From NCBI GenBank assembly GCA_913056285.1, contig CAJXNE010000009.1, positions 1 through 22,003 of the forward strand: a stretch of DNA of 22,003 nucleotides, written 5' to 3'. Both the position numbers and the translations under genes were made by a program. Every line of letters starts with the position of its first letter. Within the stretch, counting starts at the first letter, position 1. Below, piece by piece: positions 8,158-16,244 of this stretch. The notes under the pieces were generated by a model that made no database searches, was not told where the DNA came from, and saw only the letters and a program-made list of their open reading frames with translations. Source of the stretch: an uncultured Zetaproteobacteria bacterium. Its GTDB lineage: Bacteria; Pseudomonadota; Zetaproteobacteria; Mariprofundales; Mariprofundaceae.

Positions 8158-8812
8158 ATCAGAAATTTTTGCTGACGGCTTCTGGCATAATAATACCATT
8201 TTCGCCCAGTTACTCGGCATGTGCCCGCTGCTCGGTGTCACCACTTCGGCTGAGAACGGCTTCTGGATGGGTGCAGCCACGCTGCTGGTTCTGACCGGTT
8301 CCAATCTGGTCGTCTCGATGGTGCGCGGCGTCATTCCGAAAAATGTGCGTATCCCTTCCTACATCACCATTATTGCTGCCTTTGTGACCATCGTTGGCAT
8401 GGCAATGAATGCATGGATGCATGAAATGTATCTAATTCTCGGCCTGTTTATTCCACTGATTGTGGTCAATTGCGCCATTCTCGGTCGCGCTGAAGCCTTT
8501 GCCAGCAAAAACAGCGTTTCCGATGCGCTGATGGATGCGATAGGAGTCGGTCTTGGATTCACTTTTGCACTGGTGCTGCTCGGCGGCGTACGTGAATTAT
8601 TCGGGCAAGGTGAATTCTTCGGTTTTAACGTATTCGGCGAATCCTATCCGGATGTACTGATGTTCATTCTGCCGCCGGGCGCGTTTATTGCACTGGGATT
8701 TATTCTGGCGGCGATCAACCTGATCAATCGCAGTATCGCCAGCCGGGCTGAAAGTCGCGCTCAGGCAGATGCTTTGTCTAAAGACATTCCTGCCACTGTT
8801 GAGGCACAATAA
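8150..8812 (+). CDS. rnfE: Rnf electron transport complex subunit E
   Basis: A 220-residue polytopic inner-membrane subunit, homologous to RnfA and placed facing it in the complex. Motifs NNTIFAQLLGMCPLLGV (14-30) and IPLIVVNCAILGRAEAFA (101-118) carry Cys25 and Cys108, the partners of the RnfA cysteines. About six transmembrane segments are visible. The start has a strong AGGAGG 6 bases upstream and overlaps the rnfG stop. The C-terminal tail (after about 195) is cytoplasmic and charged. The stop TAA overlaps the next possible start (TAATG). Confidence 0.95.
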   Translation: MNKSEIFADGFWHNNTIFAQLLGMCPLLGVTTSAENGFWMGAATLLVLTGSNLVVSMVRGVIPKNVRIPSYITIIAAFVTIVGMAMNAWMHEMYLILGLFIPLIVVNCAILGRAEAFASKNSVSDALMDAIGVGLGFTFALVLLGGVRELFGQGEFFGFNVFGESYPDVLMFILPPGAFIALGFILAAINLINRSIASRAESRAQADALSKDIPATVEAQ

Positions 8813-9029
8813 TGGATATGTATTTCCGGGCTGCTGCCATCGGGCTGGGCTGTGGTGGTTTGCCTATATTGCGACCAGGCGCATGCGTATCGGCAAAAAC
8901 CTGGAGCGGGAAGCGCAAGCCAAATGCAACCTGGATCGGCTTGCACAGCAGCAGGCCGCCAAAGCTCAGAACAGAAAACAAATGAGGAAAAACGCTTATG
9001 CCATCACTGATCATTCATACCAATGTTAA
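8812..9029 (+). pseudogene. Small single-helix membrane protein, apparently frameshifted
   Basis: The ATG at 8812 overlaps the rnfE stop. Its frame reads MDMYFRAAAIGLG, then turns into an unlikely Pro/Arg/Ser-rich sequence ending at a TGA near 8983. From about 8853 another frame reads WWFAYIATRRMRIG and continues as a charged, Gln/Ala-rich probable coiled coil to 9029. Restoring one base around 8850 (for example a second C in GGCTGTGG) joins both into one sensible protein of about 72 residues with one membrane helix and a cytoplasmic tail. I do not recognise the family. A single-base deletion, a sequencing error, or restart at ATG 8883 could explain it. It ends inside the next gene. Confidence 0.45.
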
Positions 9030-9336
9030 AGTCGCCGATCAGGCCGCCTTTTTATCACGTTGTTCGACCACAGCAGCCGCTGCACTGGCTAAACCGGAAT
9101 CCTATGTGATGGTGGAGTTATCCGATCAGAAGCCCATGCTATTCGCAGGCAGTGATGCGCCGCTGGCGTTTGTGGAATTAAAGAGTCTGGGCCTGCAAAG
9201 CAATCAGACAGCGGAACTTTCCGCCACCCTGTGCGCGCTGTTGAACGATGAACTCGGCATTGATGCAGGCCGCGTGTATATCGAATTTGCCGCTCCCGAA
9301 CGCGCCATGTTCGGCTGGAATGGCGGTACATTCTAA
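8998..9336 (+). CDS. MIF-like tautomerase (phenylpyruvate tautomerase family)
   Basis: A 112-residue protein of the macrophage migration inhibitory factor family. It begins MPSLIIHTNV, so Pro2 would be the catalytic N-terminal proline after Met removal. Lys32 (AKPESYVMVEL) and the C-terminal ELGIDAGRVYIEF and MFGWNGGTF follow the MIF pattern closely. Family members form cytoplasmic trimers and tautomerise phenylpyruvate or similar keto-enol substrates; the physiological role in bacteria is mostly unclear. GAGG lies upstream of the ATG. It sits 2 bases before def, which suggests one transcript. Confidence 0.9.
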   Translation: MPSLIIHTNVKVADQAAFLSRCSTTAAAALAKPESYVMVELSDQKPMLFAGSDAPLAFVELKSLGLQSNQTAELSATLCALLNDELGIDAGRVYIEFAAPERAMFGWNGGTF

Positions 9337-9338
9337 GC

Positions 9339-9878
9339 ATGGCTATTCGTAAAATTCTGATTCATCCCGATGATCGCCTGCGTGAAATCTCAAAACCGGT
9401 CAGCTTTCCATTATCCGACGCGGTAAAGCAGATTATCGAAGACATGGCTGAAACCATGTATGACGCACCCGGCGTAGGTCTGGCGGCGCCACAGATTGGG
9501 GTATCATTGCAAATCGCTGTCACCGATACCTTATGGCGCAGCGATGAAGTGCGCCACGACCCGGACAAACCCGGTGCGGATCGTGATTTGAAAGTGTGGC
9601 TCAATCCTGAATTTTTATGGAAAAGCGATGAAATCGAGACCTGGGAAGAAGGCTGTTTATCGGTTCCGGAAACCTATGCCAACGTGACCCGCCCGGCGGC
9701 AGTTCGCCTGCGCTGGTTTGATATGGAAGGCAAACAGCACGAGCAGGATTTCACTGCGTTTGAAGCCGTTGCTTTACAACATGAATTCGATCACCTGCTT
9801 GGCAAGTTGTTTATTGATTATCTGTCACCGCTCAAGCGCAAGATGATCACAAAAAAAATGAAGAAGCTGTATAAATAA
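9339..9878 (+). CDS. def: Peptide deformylase
   Basis: A 179-residue metalloenzyme that removes the formyl group from the N-terminal Met of new proteins. All three motifs are visible: GVGLAAPQIG (45-54), EEGCLSVP (103-110, metal ligand Cys106), and QHEFDHLLGKLF (147-158, His148, Glu149, His152). Phe at 150 is one of the variable positions of HExDH. A loop of about 20 residues between strands (about 66-85, rich in Asp, Arg and Pro) is longer than in the E. coli enzyme. It follows the tautomerase gene by 2 bases. The usual partner fmt is not next to it; the transcript appears to end here at the hairpin near 9886-9913. Confidence 0.96.
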   Translation: MAIRKILIHPDDRLREISKPVSFPLSDAVKQIIEDMAETMYDAPGVGLAAPQIGVSLQIAVTDTLWRSDEVRHDPDKPGADRDLKVWLNPEFLWKSDEIETWEEGCLSVPETYANVTRPAAVRLRWFDMEGKQHEQDFTAFEAVALQHEFDHLLGKLFIDYLSPLKRKMITKKMKKLYK

Positions 9879-9885
9879 TGAAGCC

Positions 9886-9913
9886 GTAAAAAGTCCGTCC
9901 ATGGCCTTTTTAC
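9886..9913. terminator. Bidirectional terminator after def
   Basis: A stem-loop with 11-bp arms, GTAAAAAGTCC and GGCCTTTTTAC (one G-T pair), and loop GTCCAT. A-rich and T-rich arm ends give a U-run in either direction, which suits termination of def (plus) and ppx (minus). A further four pairs form outside the stem if three bases are bulged. Confidence 0.75.
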
Positions 9914-9951
9914 TTCACGGAAAGCGAAAAGTGTGATTTTCACTTTCCTTA

Positions 9952-9986
9952 CAAATCAACAACTTGCATTGCAAGCCATTGATTTG
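9952..9986. repeat. Two-stage hairpin (inverted repeat)
   Basis: Outer arms CAAATCAA (9952-9959) and TTGATTTG (9979-9986) are perfect. Inside, CTTGC (9963-9967) and GCAAG (9971-9975) form a second short stem around ATT. There is no U-tract, so its role is unknown. Confidence 0.6.
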
Positions 9987-9987
9987 C

Positions 9988-10005
9988 GCGCCCGTCCATG
10001 GGCGC
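9988..10005. repeat. GC hairpin with GTCCAT loop, copy 1
   Basis: Arms GCGCCC and GGGCGC around the loop GTCCAT. The 19-base core CGCGCCCGTCCATGGGCGC is identical to the terminator hairpin at 17141-17160. No T-run flanks this copy. Confidence 0.65.
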
Positions 10006-10006
10006 T

Positions 10007-10032
10007 ATGATGACTTCTTACGAAGTCATCAT
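10007..10032. repeat. Perfect 11-bp stem-loop
   Basis: Arms ATGATGACTTC (10007-10017) and GAAGTCATCAT (10022-10032) with a four-base loop TTAC. It directly follows the previous hairpin and lies about 52 bases beyond the ppx stop. It may be a second terminator or an RNA-stabilising stem. Confidence 0.65.
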
Positions 10033-10084
10033 AAATAGGAATCAGAAGCGGCTTTGCGTGAGTCGTATTTGATGCTTTCCTGAG

Positions 10085-11641
10085 TTATTGCTCTGTTACA
10101 TTCAAATCGATATGTAAATTCAGGCCGAATGCCTGTTTGAAGTAGCTGGCAGTTTTCAGGGCTGCCCAGCGTTCCAGTAATAAATCGCCGTGACCTTCCA
10201 GATGCAGGGTGATATTGCTTGCATCCATGCCGACTTCAACATCATCCACGCGATTGCGCCGCTCCTTATTCAGCGCGATGGCTAGCCGCAGCAGCGCACT
10301 GAGTTGCCAGATAACCTGACGCGTATCGCCATCCATTTCCGCAAAGTCCCCGTGCGATTCTGAAGGAGATGCTTTGCGCTGATAGCGCACCACCTGAGCC
10401 AACAACTGCTTTTCCGCCTCACTCAGTCCCAGCAGCGGAGCGACAGAGATCAGGTAGGCGGCATGCCGATGATGACCGCCAACGCGCACATACATGCCAA
10501 TCTCATGCACCTGCGCAGCCAGTTCCAGCAGCAGCCGATAGCGATGCCCCAGCTGATGCCTGTCATACAACTGATCGAACAGCGAGAGCGCCAGACTCGC
10601 CACCTGTTTACCGTATTTCTGATCAACATGGTATTTCTTCTTCAGCGACCGTGCCCAGGCCAGCAGATTACGACGCTGCGATTTAAACGTGCGCTTCTCA
10701 CTATCAACCATATCGAGCATGACGCCATCAAGCAGACTCGCTTCCGGCATCACCATAGTTTCAGCGCCGGCCAATGCCATGATATCGTGAAATACCATCG
10801 CTGCCGGCAGGATCACATCGGCGCGGTCCGGGCGCAGGCCGAGGTCACGGATGCGCTCTTCAAAGCTGAGTTTGGCCAGTTTCCTGATCAACTGTTCCAG
10901 TTCCGGCAAGCTGACACGTTTTTCCGATTCGGTATTGAGCAGCTGCCGCGCCAGTTCACCGATGGCAGAGGCATTGCCACCGGTAGCGACACACTGGTCG
11001 GTTTTGCGTCTGCCGATCTGTTCACGCATTTTCTTGCGCGTGCCATCGAGATATTCGGAAAGCAGCGTATTAAAATCGCCCTCCTGCCCCAGCATTTCCA
11101 GCAAACGAACAGTGCCGATTTTGAAGCTCTGAGCCGAAACTACCTCACCGTCATCACAGAGTGTCACCTCCACACTGCCGCCGCCCATATCGATCAGCAG
11201 CGAAAACTGATCTGCGAGATCAACCCTGCGACTGATCGAGTAGTGCACCAGCCGCGCCTCCTCTTCACCGCTGATCAACTCCAGTTCGATACCCGTTTCA
11301 GCAGCAATGCGCGCAATCAGCTCACGCCCGTTGGCCGCATCGCGCATGGCGCTGGTTGCCGTGGCCCGGTATTTTTCAACATGATGCTGATCAAGAATGC
11401 GCCGGAATTGACGAAATGCTTCTACAGCTTCATCCATCGTTTGCGGACTCAAGACACCGGTGGTGAATGCATCGTGACCAAGGCGCACCGGCTCGCGATA
11501 GCGTTGAATCAATCGCGGCACGCCTTCATCATCCTGTGCTGCAATGCCGAGCCGCATCGCATTGGAACCCACATCGATCGCCCCAACCAGCGCGCCGGGC
11601 TCCTGTCGTTCTGTTTCTGTAGCAAGATTGGCGATCTCCAT
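10085..11641 (-). CDS. ppx: Ppx/GppA family exopolyphosphatase
   Basis: A 518-residue protein that would release phosphate from polyphosphate, or hydrolyse pppGpp if GppA-like. The actin-like ATPase fold is clear: GAIDVGSNAMRLGI (20-33), ATSAMRDAANG, SGEEEARLVHYS, and LLIDMGGGSVEV. The C-terminal third holds an HD-type domain with HEIGMYVRVGGHHRHAAYLI. Length matches Ppx (about 500). I chose the ATG at 11639-11641; a GTG at 11696-11698 would overlap the TGTCAC repeat array and adds a poor N-terminus. It is divergent from the aminotransferase operon, with the Pho-box-like array between them. Ppx versus GppA cannot be decided by eye. Confidence 0.9.
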   Translation of the reverse strand: MEIANLATETERQEPGALVGAIDVGSNAMRLGIAAQDDEGVPRLIQRYREPVRLGHDAFTTGVLSPQTMDEAVEAFRQFRRILDQHHVEKYRATATSAMRDAANGRELIARIAAETGIELELISGEEEARLVHYSISRRVDLADQFSLLIDMGGGSVEVTLCDDGEVVSAQSFKIGTVRLLEMLGQEGDFNTLLSEYLDGTRKKMREQIGRRKTDQCVATGGNASAIGELARQLLNTESEKRVSLPELEQLIRKLAKLSFEERIRDLGLRPDRADVILPAAMVFHDIMALAGAETMVMPEASLLDGVMLDMVDSEKRTFKSQRRNLLAWARSLKKKYHVDQKYGKQVASLALSLFDQLYDRHQLGHRYRLLLELAAQVHEIGMYVRVGGHHRHAAYLISVAPLLGLSEAEKQLLAQVVRYQRKASPSESHGDFAEMDGDTRQVIWQLSALLRLAIALNKERRNRVDDVEVGMDASNITLHLEGHGDLLLERWAALKTASYFKQAFGLNLHIDLNVTEQ

Positions 11642-11692
11642 GTGCTCATCATGCCGCGCCAACCGCTTTATATCAAATAAACGCCCTGGCAC

Positions 11693-11731
11693 TGTCACAT
11701 CCGTGACATGTTCTTGAGAAGTTCATGTCAC
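11693..11731. promoter_or_regulatory. Pho-box-like array, TGTCA words at 11-bp steps
   Basis: TGTCAC at 11693, TGACAT at 11704, a weak TGAGAA at 11715, and TGTCAC at 11726, all in 11-bp register. The same DNA forms dyads: TGTCAC/GTGACA (4-bp gap) and GTGACATG (11703-11710) with CATGTCAC (11724-11731). PhoB boxes are two 7-bp TGTCA-type repeats at 11-bp spacing, so two tandem boxes are plausible. A possible -10 (TATTAA, 11739-11744) follows for the rightward operon. The array also lies just upstream of ppx. Confidence 0.55.
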
Positions 11732-11780
11732 ATTTGGATATTAATGTGCATTCAATTTGTCAAATAAGTGATGGTTCGAT

Positions 11781-13505
11781 ATGCATACTCCTCTCGTTTT
11801 TGGTATCACAGTTGCAGTCCTGATTGGGTTGTTGGCGTACAAAATATATATTCGACTCCAATTATCGCTCGCCAAGCATCGCTCGATGGCCGGACATTCC
11901 AAATGGTCGCGCCGCATTGCCGGCTGGATTCCATCGTTTGATTATGATGAATCCCGTTTTTTCAACAGCGACGGCGCCCCGGACAATATCAGCATGCAAC
12001 GCCAGCAGTCATTTCATCATCTGGCCAGTCAGTTTCAGAACGCCTCACCGGAAAGCATCGCTTTTTCCGAATCACTGGAGGCATCCATTCCGGATGTTCA
12101 TTTCACCAATGCTTATCGCGTTCCCTTTCCGTATAGAAAATACCTTCAGCAGCATTTGAAGCTGGGCTCGGTGGCTGAAAAAACCGACGGTGTGCGCATC
12201 AAGGATCTGGACGGCAACTGGAGCTACGATCTGACCGGCTCTTATGGCGTCAATCTCTTCGGTTATGATTTCTATAAAGACTGCATGGAAACAGCATGGG
12301 CCAGGGTGAAACAGCTCGGGCCGGTGCTGGGCCCATATCACCCGCTGATTCGCGAAAATGTAGAAAAGCTGAAATCCATTTCCGGCCTGGATGAAGTCTC
12401 CTTCCATATGTCCGGCACCGAAGCAGTCATGCAGGCGGTGCGCATGGCACGTTATCACACGGGCAAAACCCATCTGGTGCGATTTTGCGGCGCTTACCAC
12501 GGCTGGTGGGACGGCGTGCAGCCGGGTATCGGCAATCAGCGCAAGATGAACGATGTCTATACGCTCAGTGATATGAACGAGAAAACGCTCAAAGTATTGA
12601 ATACGCGTAACGATATAGCCTGTGTGCTGGTCAACCCCTTGCAGGCGCTGCACCCCAACGCCAATGCAGCCAGTGATACGGCCTTGATCAGCAGTGATCG
12701 CAGCGCCGGTTTTGACCGGGCGGCCTATACGCGCTGGTTGCAGCAGCTGCGCGATATATGCACGCGGCGCTCGATTGTACTGATTTTCGATGAGGTCTTT
12801 GCCGGTTTTCGGCTGGGCTATCGCGGTGCGCAGGAATATTACGGCATTCAGGCCGATCTTGTGACTTATGGCAAAACGCTCGGTGGCGGTTTGCCGGTCG
12901 GCGTGTTGTGCGGTCGTCATGCCCTGATGAAACGATTCAAGGATGATCAGCCGGTCAATATCACGTTTGCGCGCGGCACATTTAATTCGCACCCCTATGT
13001 GATGGCGACTATGAACGAATTTCTAAACAGAATCGAACTGCCGGAATATCAGCAGATGTATCAACAGCAGGATGCACTTTGGGATGCTCGCGTGTCGTCA
13101 CTCAACCACCAGTTCGACGAAGCGGGCTTGCCGCTACACATTGTCAATCTGCTGTCGGTTTGGACGATTCTTTATACCCGCCCATCGCGTTATAACTGGA
13201 TGTATCAATATTATCTGCGGGCTGAGGGGCTGACATTGAGCTGGATCGGCAGCGGACGGGTGATTATGAGTCATAATTTCTCGGATACGGATTTTGAGCA
13301 GGTGGCGGAGCGCTTTGTGCAAGCGGCTGAGCGTATGCAACAGGACGGTTGGTGGTGGCACAGCCCGGATCTGACCAATCAGGCCATCAGGAAACAAATG
13401 TTCAGGGAAATATTGGCAGCGCGACTGCCGTGGCTGGGCAAGCGTTTACGCGGCCCATTGGCCGGTGCCGCGTCGGCAACAGCGGCCCGGGAGTCGTCAG
13501 CATGA
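11781..13505 (+). CDS. Membrane-anchored class III aminotransferase, GSA-aminomutase-like
   Basis: A 574-residue PLP enzyme. Residues 5-25 form an N-terminal membrane helix, followed by about 100 residues with no clear domain. The class III fold starts near 130: SGTEAVMQAV (211-220), FCGAYHGWWDG (235-245), FDEVFAGFRLG (336-346) with the PLP-binding Asp337, and TYGKTLGGGLPVGV (362-375) with Schiff-base Lys365. The pattern is closest to glutamate-1-semialdehyde 2,1-aminomutase (HemL), which is soluble and about 430 residues, so a role in haem synthesis is unlikely. The gene overlaps the PHP-GT4 gene by 4 bases (ATGA) and probably acts with it at the inner membrane. The substrate is unknown; an amino group on a lipid or sugar is a guess. 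Confidence 0.85.
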   Translation: MHTPLVFGITVAVLIGLLAYKIYIRLQLSLAKHRSMAGHSKWSRRIAGWIPSFDYDESRFFNSDGAPDNISMQRQQSFHHLASQFQNASPESIAFSESLEASIPDVHFTNAYRVPFPYRKYLQQHLKLGSVAEKTDGVRIKDLDGNWSYDLTGSYGVNLFGYDFYKDCMETAWARVKQLGPVLGPYHPLIRENVEKLKSISGLDEVSFHMSGTEAVMQAVRMARYHTGKTHLVRFCGAYHGWWDGVQPGIGNQRKMNDVYTLSDMNEKTLKVLNTRNDIACVLVNPLQALHPNANAASDTALISSDRSAGFDRAAYTRWLQQLRDICTRRSIVLIFDEVFAGFRLGYRGAQEYYGIQADLVTYGKTLGGGLPVGVLCGRHALMKRFKDDQPVNITFARGTFNSHPYVMATMNEFLNRIELPEYQQMYQQQDALWDARVSSLNHQFDEAGLPLHIVNLLSVWTILYTRPSRYNWMYQYYLRAEGLTLSWIGSGRVIMSHNFSDTDFEQVAERFVQAAERMQQDGWWWHSPDLTNQAIRKQMFREILAARLPWLGKRLRGPLAGAASATAARESSA

Positions 13506-16174
13506 TTGATCTGTTTCAGAGCCGCGGGATCAGCGAATTTCGCCAGTCATTGCAGCAGGAACTCGATCAATACCGTGAGCAGGCATTGCGCAGCGTGGAT
13601 TTGAACGATTGTCTGAAAGTGGATCTGCACTGCCACGATTTGAACAGCAATGTGCCCGATGAATTATGGGGCCGTATTCTGGCGCTGCCTGAAACATGGC
13701 TGAAAACCAAACACCTGGTGCGCCGATTGGGCGAGCAGCAGTGCGATGTCATCACCATCACCAACCACAACAATGCCCGTTCATGCTGGAATTTGATAGA
13801 AAAGGGGGAACGTGTGCTGGTCGGGGCTGAGTTCACCTGCCATTTCCCTGAATATAATTTATTCGTACATGTGCTGACCTACGGATTCTCGCCTGAACAG
13901 GAAGTAATCCTGAACAGAGAACGCGGAGATATTTATCAGTTTTTGCGCTATGCCGCAGCCCACGATATTCCTGTCATTCTGCCACATCCGATGTATTTCT
14001 ATACCCGCAACGAACATATCAACCTGGAATTGTTCGAGAAGCTGGCGGTGCTGTTTGAGCGCTTTGAAGTGATCAACGGGCAACGTGATCGCTGGCAGAG
14101 CATGTTGACACTAAAATGGGTGAATGGCCTGACGCCGGAAAAGATTCGCGCTTATGCTGATAAACATGATTTAAATCCTGCTGATTTTGGTGTTGATCCC
14201 GACAAGGGTAAAATATTGACGGGCGGTTCGGATGATCACATGGGCATCTTTGCCGGTCAGTGCGGTTCCTATCTGTATGTCCCTGATCTAAAGCAGCGAC
14301 TCAAATCAACGCGCGCCTGCGATCTGGCGCTTGAAGCGATTCGGGAAGGACGCATTGTGCCATTCGGACAGGTACTGGATAATCAGAAATTGCATATCGC
14401 CTTACTGGATTATTTTTCACAGGTAGCTACCCATATCGAAGATCCGGGCCTGTTGCGTATTTTATTTCATCGTGGTGAGACATCCGATAAACTGGCTTGT
14501 CTAGCCATCAGTAACCTGTTGCTGGAGATGAAAAAGCATAAAAACACGCAGAAATTCTTTGATGCCATCCATGATGCCTTGCAGGGCAAAAAGGTCAGCA
14601 AACTGTTGAAATGGAATACAAAAAAAGATTATCGTTTTTGTATTGATTATCTGGAACAAATCGCCGCCAGCAAACAGGAATCCCCCGAAGCATTTATCAA
14701 CACGGTCAATCATGCCATTCCACAACTCTTTTCGGAGCTGAACAAGCTGATGATTACGCGCCTGAAAAAAGCCTCGTTAATCGATGCGGATAACAAACTG
14801 GACAGCTTTTGCACCGCCGAAATTACCCGAAAATTCGAGGTGCCGAGTCAGCTGACGGCGCTGGTATTCGGCAGCGCCAGTTCGCGCCCCGGCCTGAGCA
14901 ATGTCAATGTCAGCAAGGTGCTCGATAGTCTGTCTTTCCCTGTGCTGGTTAGCATTGTGTTGCTCGGCACAGCTCTGGCCAGCACGCGATTGCTGTATCA
15001 GAACCGGCGTTTCCTGAATGATTTCGCCGACTATATCGGCAGCTTCAGGCAACCGGGCCGGGCGCTGTACCTGACCGATACCCTGCGCGATAAAAACGGC
15101 GTTTCCAGCTCATTAAGCGGTAAACTCAGGGAAATTCAGCGTGCCGATATGCCGGTTGATTTTCTGATTTGTCACGCCGATGCTGAAGCCGAAGCACATC
15201 TGCATGTGGTGCGCCCGTTGACCAGTTTCTCCGTAGCAGATTTTGGCGAGCAGGAATTTCGCATTGCCGATTTCATGCAGGTGGCGCGCATTTTTTATGA
15301 GGGCGGTTATGATCGAATCATCTGCTCTACAGAAGGGCCGATGGCGTTGTTGTCTTTATTCATCAAGCACATGTTCAATGTGCCGGCTTACTTTTTCATG
15401 CATACGGACTGGATTGATTTCATCAAGCACAATACAGATTTGACGCAGCACGAACGTGATCGTATTCGCCGTTTTCTGCGTTTTTTCTATAAGCAATACA
15501 CTGGCGTATTCGTGCTTAATAATGAGCACCGCGACTGGCTGAGCGGACACCAGATGCAACTGCCTGAAGACAGCGTGTTCTTGACCGCCCATCACACCCA
15601 GCCGCGCGACCCCGCCATCCAACCGATCAGCAAAAATGAGTTATTTTCCGGCGCTAATGAAGCGACTCCGATTTTGCTTTATGCCGGTCGTATCAGCCGC
15701 GAGAAGGGCTTATTTGATTTGCCCGATATCATTGCCCGTGTGCGCCAATCTATCCCTGATGTGAAGGTCGTCATTGCCGGCACAGGCCCTGCCGAAACAG
15801 AGCTGCAAGCAGCCCTGCCCGATGCGCTGTTTCTCGGCTGGGTGGATAAGACCCGCATGAAATCGCTCTATGCAGGGCTGGATATGTTTGTATTCCCTTC
15901 CCGCTTCGATACCTTCGGCAATGTGGTGCTGGAAGCGTTCACCTACGGCATGCCGGTGATCGCCTACAACTGCAAAGGCCCGAAAGATATCATCGATCAC
16001 AACATGAACGGTTATCTGGTTGAAGATACTGAGAGCATGGGTGATCAGATTATTGGATTTCTCGAAGATACCGACAATAGAGCCAGCATGCAGAAAAATT
16101 CCATGCTGCGCAGCCATGATTATCAGGCAGAGCCTATCATGAAACAGTTTTTGCACGATATGGGACTCCAATGA
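13502..16174 (+). CDS. PHP-domain / GT4 glycosyltransferase fusion
   Basis: An 890-residue two-domain protein. The N-terminal PHP metal-dependent hydrolase domain (about 36-290) has DLHCH (41-45), TNHNN (87-91), GAEF (108-111), PHP (161-163) and GGSDDH (241-246), so its metal ligands look intact. The middle (about 300-515) is mostly helical, with one hydrophobic stretch at 480-495. The C-terminal GT4 domain (about 520-890) has LTDTLRDKNGVSSSLSG (524-540), GRISREKGL (729-737), and FPSRFDTFGNVVLEAF (798-813), giving the D803-x7-E811 form of the EX7E motif. The GT4 part resembles SqdX/MgtA-type lipid glycosyltransferases. Start ATG 13502 overlaps the upstream stop and has GGGAG before it. I know no characterised protein with this fusion. 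Confidence 0.88.
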   Translation: MIDLFQSRGISEFRQSLQQELDQYREQALRSVDLNDCLKVDLHCHDLNSNVPDELWGRILALPETWLKTKHLVRRLGEQQCDVITITNHNNARSCWNLIEKGERVLVGAEFTCHFPEYNLFVHVLTYGFSPEQEVILNRERGDIYQFLRYAAAHDIPVILPHPMYFYTRNEHINLELFEKLAVLFERFEVINGQRDRWQSMLTLKWVNGLTPEKIRAYADKHDLNPADFGVDPDKGKILTGGSDDHMGIFAGQCGSYLYVPDLKQRLKSTRACDLALEAIREGRIVPFGQVLDNQKLHIALLDYFSQVATHIEDPGLLRILFHRGETSDKLACLAISNLLLEMKKHKNTQKFFDAIHDALQGKKVSKLLKWNTKKDYRFCIDYLEQIAASKQESPEAFINTVNHAIPQLFSELNKLMITRLKKASLIDADNKLDSFCTAEITRKFEVPSQLTALVFGSASSRPGLSNVNVSKVLDSLSFPVLVSIVLLGTALASTRLLYQNRRFLNDFADYIGSFRQPGRALYLTDTLRDKNGVSSSLSGKLREIQRADMPVDFLICHADAEAEAHLHVVRPLTSFSVADFGEQEFRIADFMQVARIFYEGGYDRIICSTEGPMALLSLFIKHMFNVPAYFFMHTDWIDFIKHNTDLTQHERDRIRRFLRFFYKQYTGVFVLNNEHRDWLSGHQMQLPEDSVFLTAHHTQPRDPAIQPISKNELFSGANEATPILLYAGRISREKGLFDLPDIIARVRQSIPDVKVVIAGTGPAETELQAALPDALFLGWVDKTRMKSLYAGLDMFVFPSRFDTFGNVVLEAFTYGMPVIAYNCKGPKDIIDHNMNGYLVEDTESMGDQIIGFLEDTDNRASMQKNSMLRSHDYQAEPIMKQFLHDMGLQ

Positions 16175-16244
16175 TGCCATCTGAAGGTCAAACCCTTCAC
16201 CTGCGGCTTCTGCGCATCCCGGCTCACGCAGAGGAAAATCAAAA

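Noticed and set aside
10463..11680. Plus-strand open frame of 405 codons opposite ppx
   Set aside because: It is antisense to a gene with clear Ppx/GppA motifs; the translation is His/Gln/Arg-rich with no recognisable family.
12072..12992. Minus-strand open frame of 306 codons opposite the aminotransferase
   Set aside because: A shadow of the class III aminotransferase frame; no ribosome site and no domain pattern.
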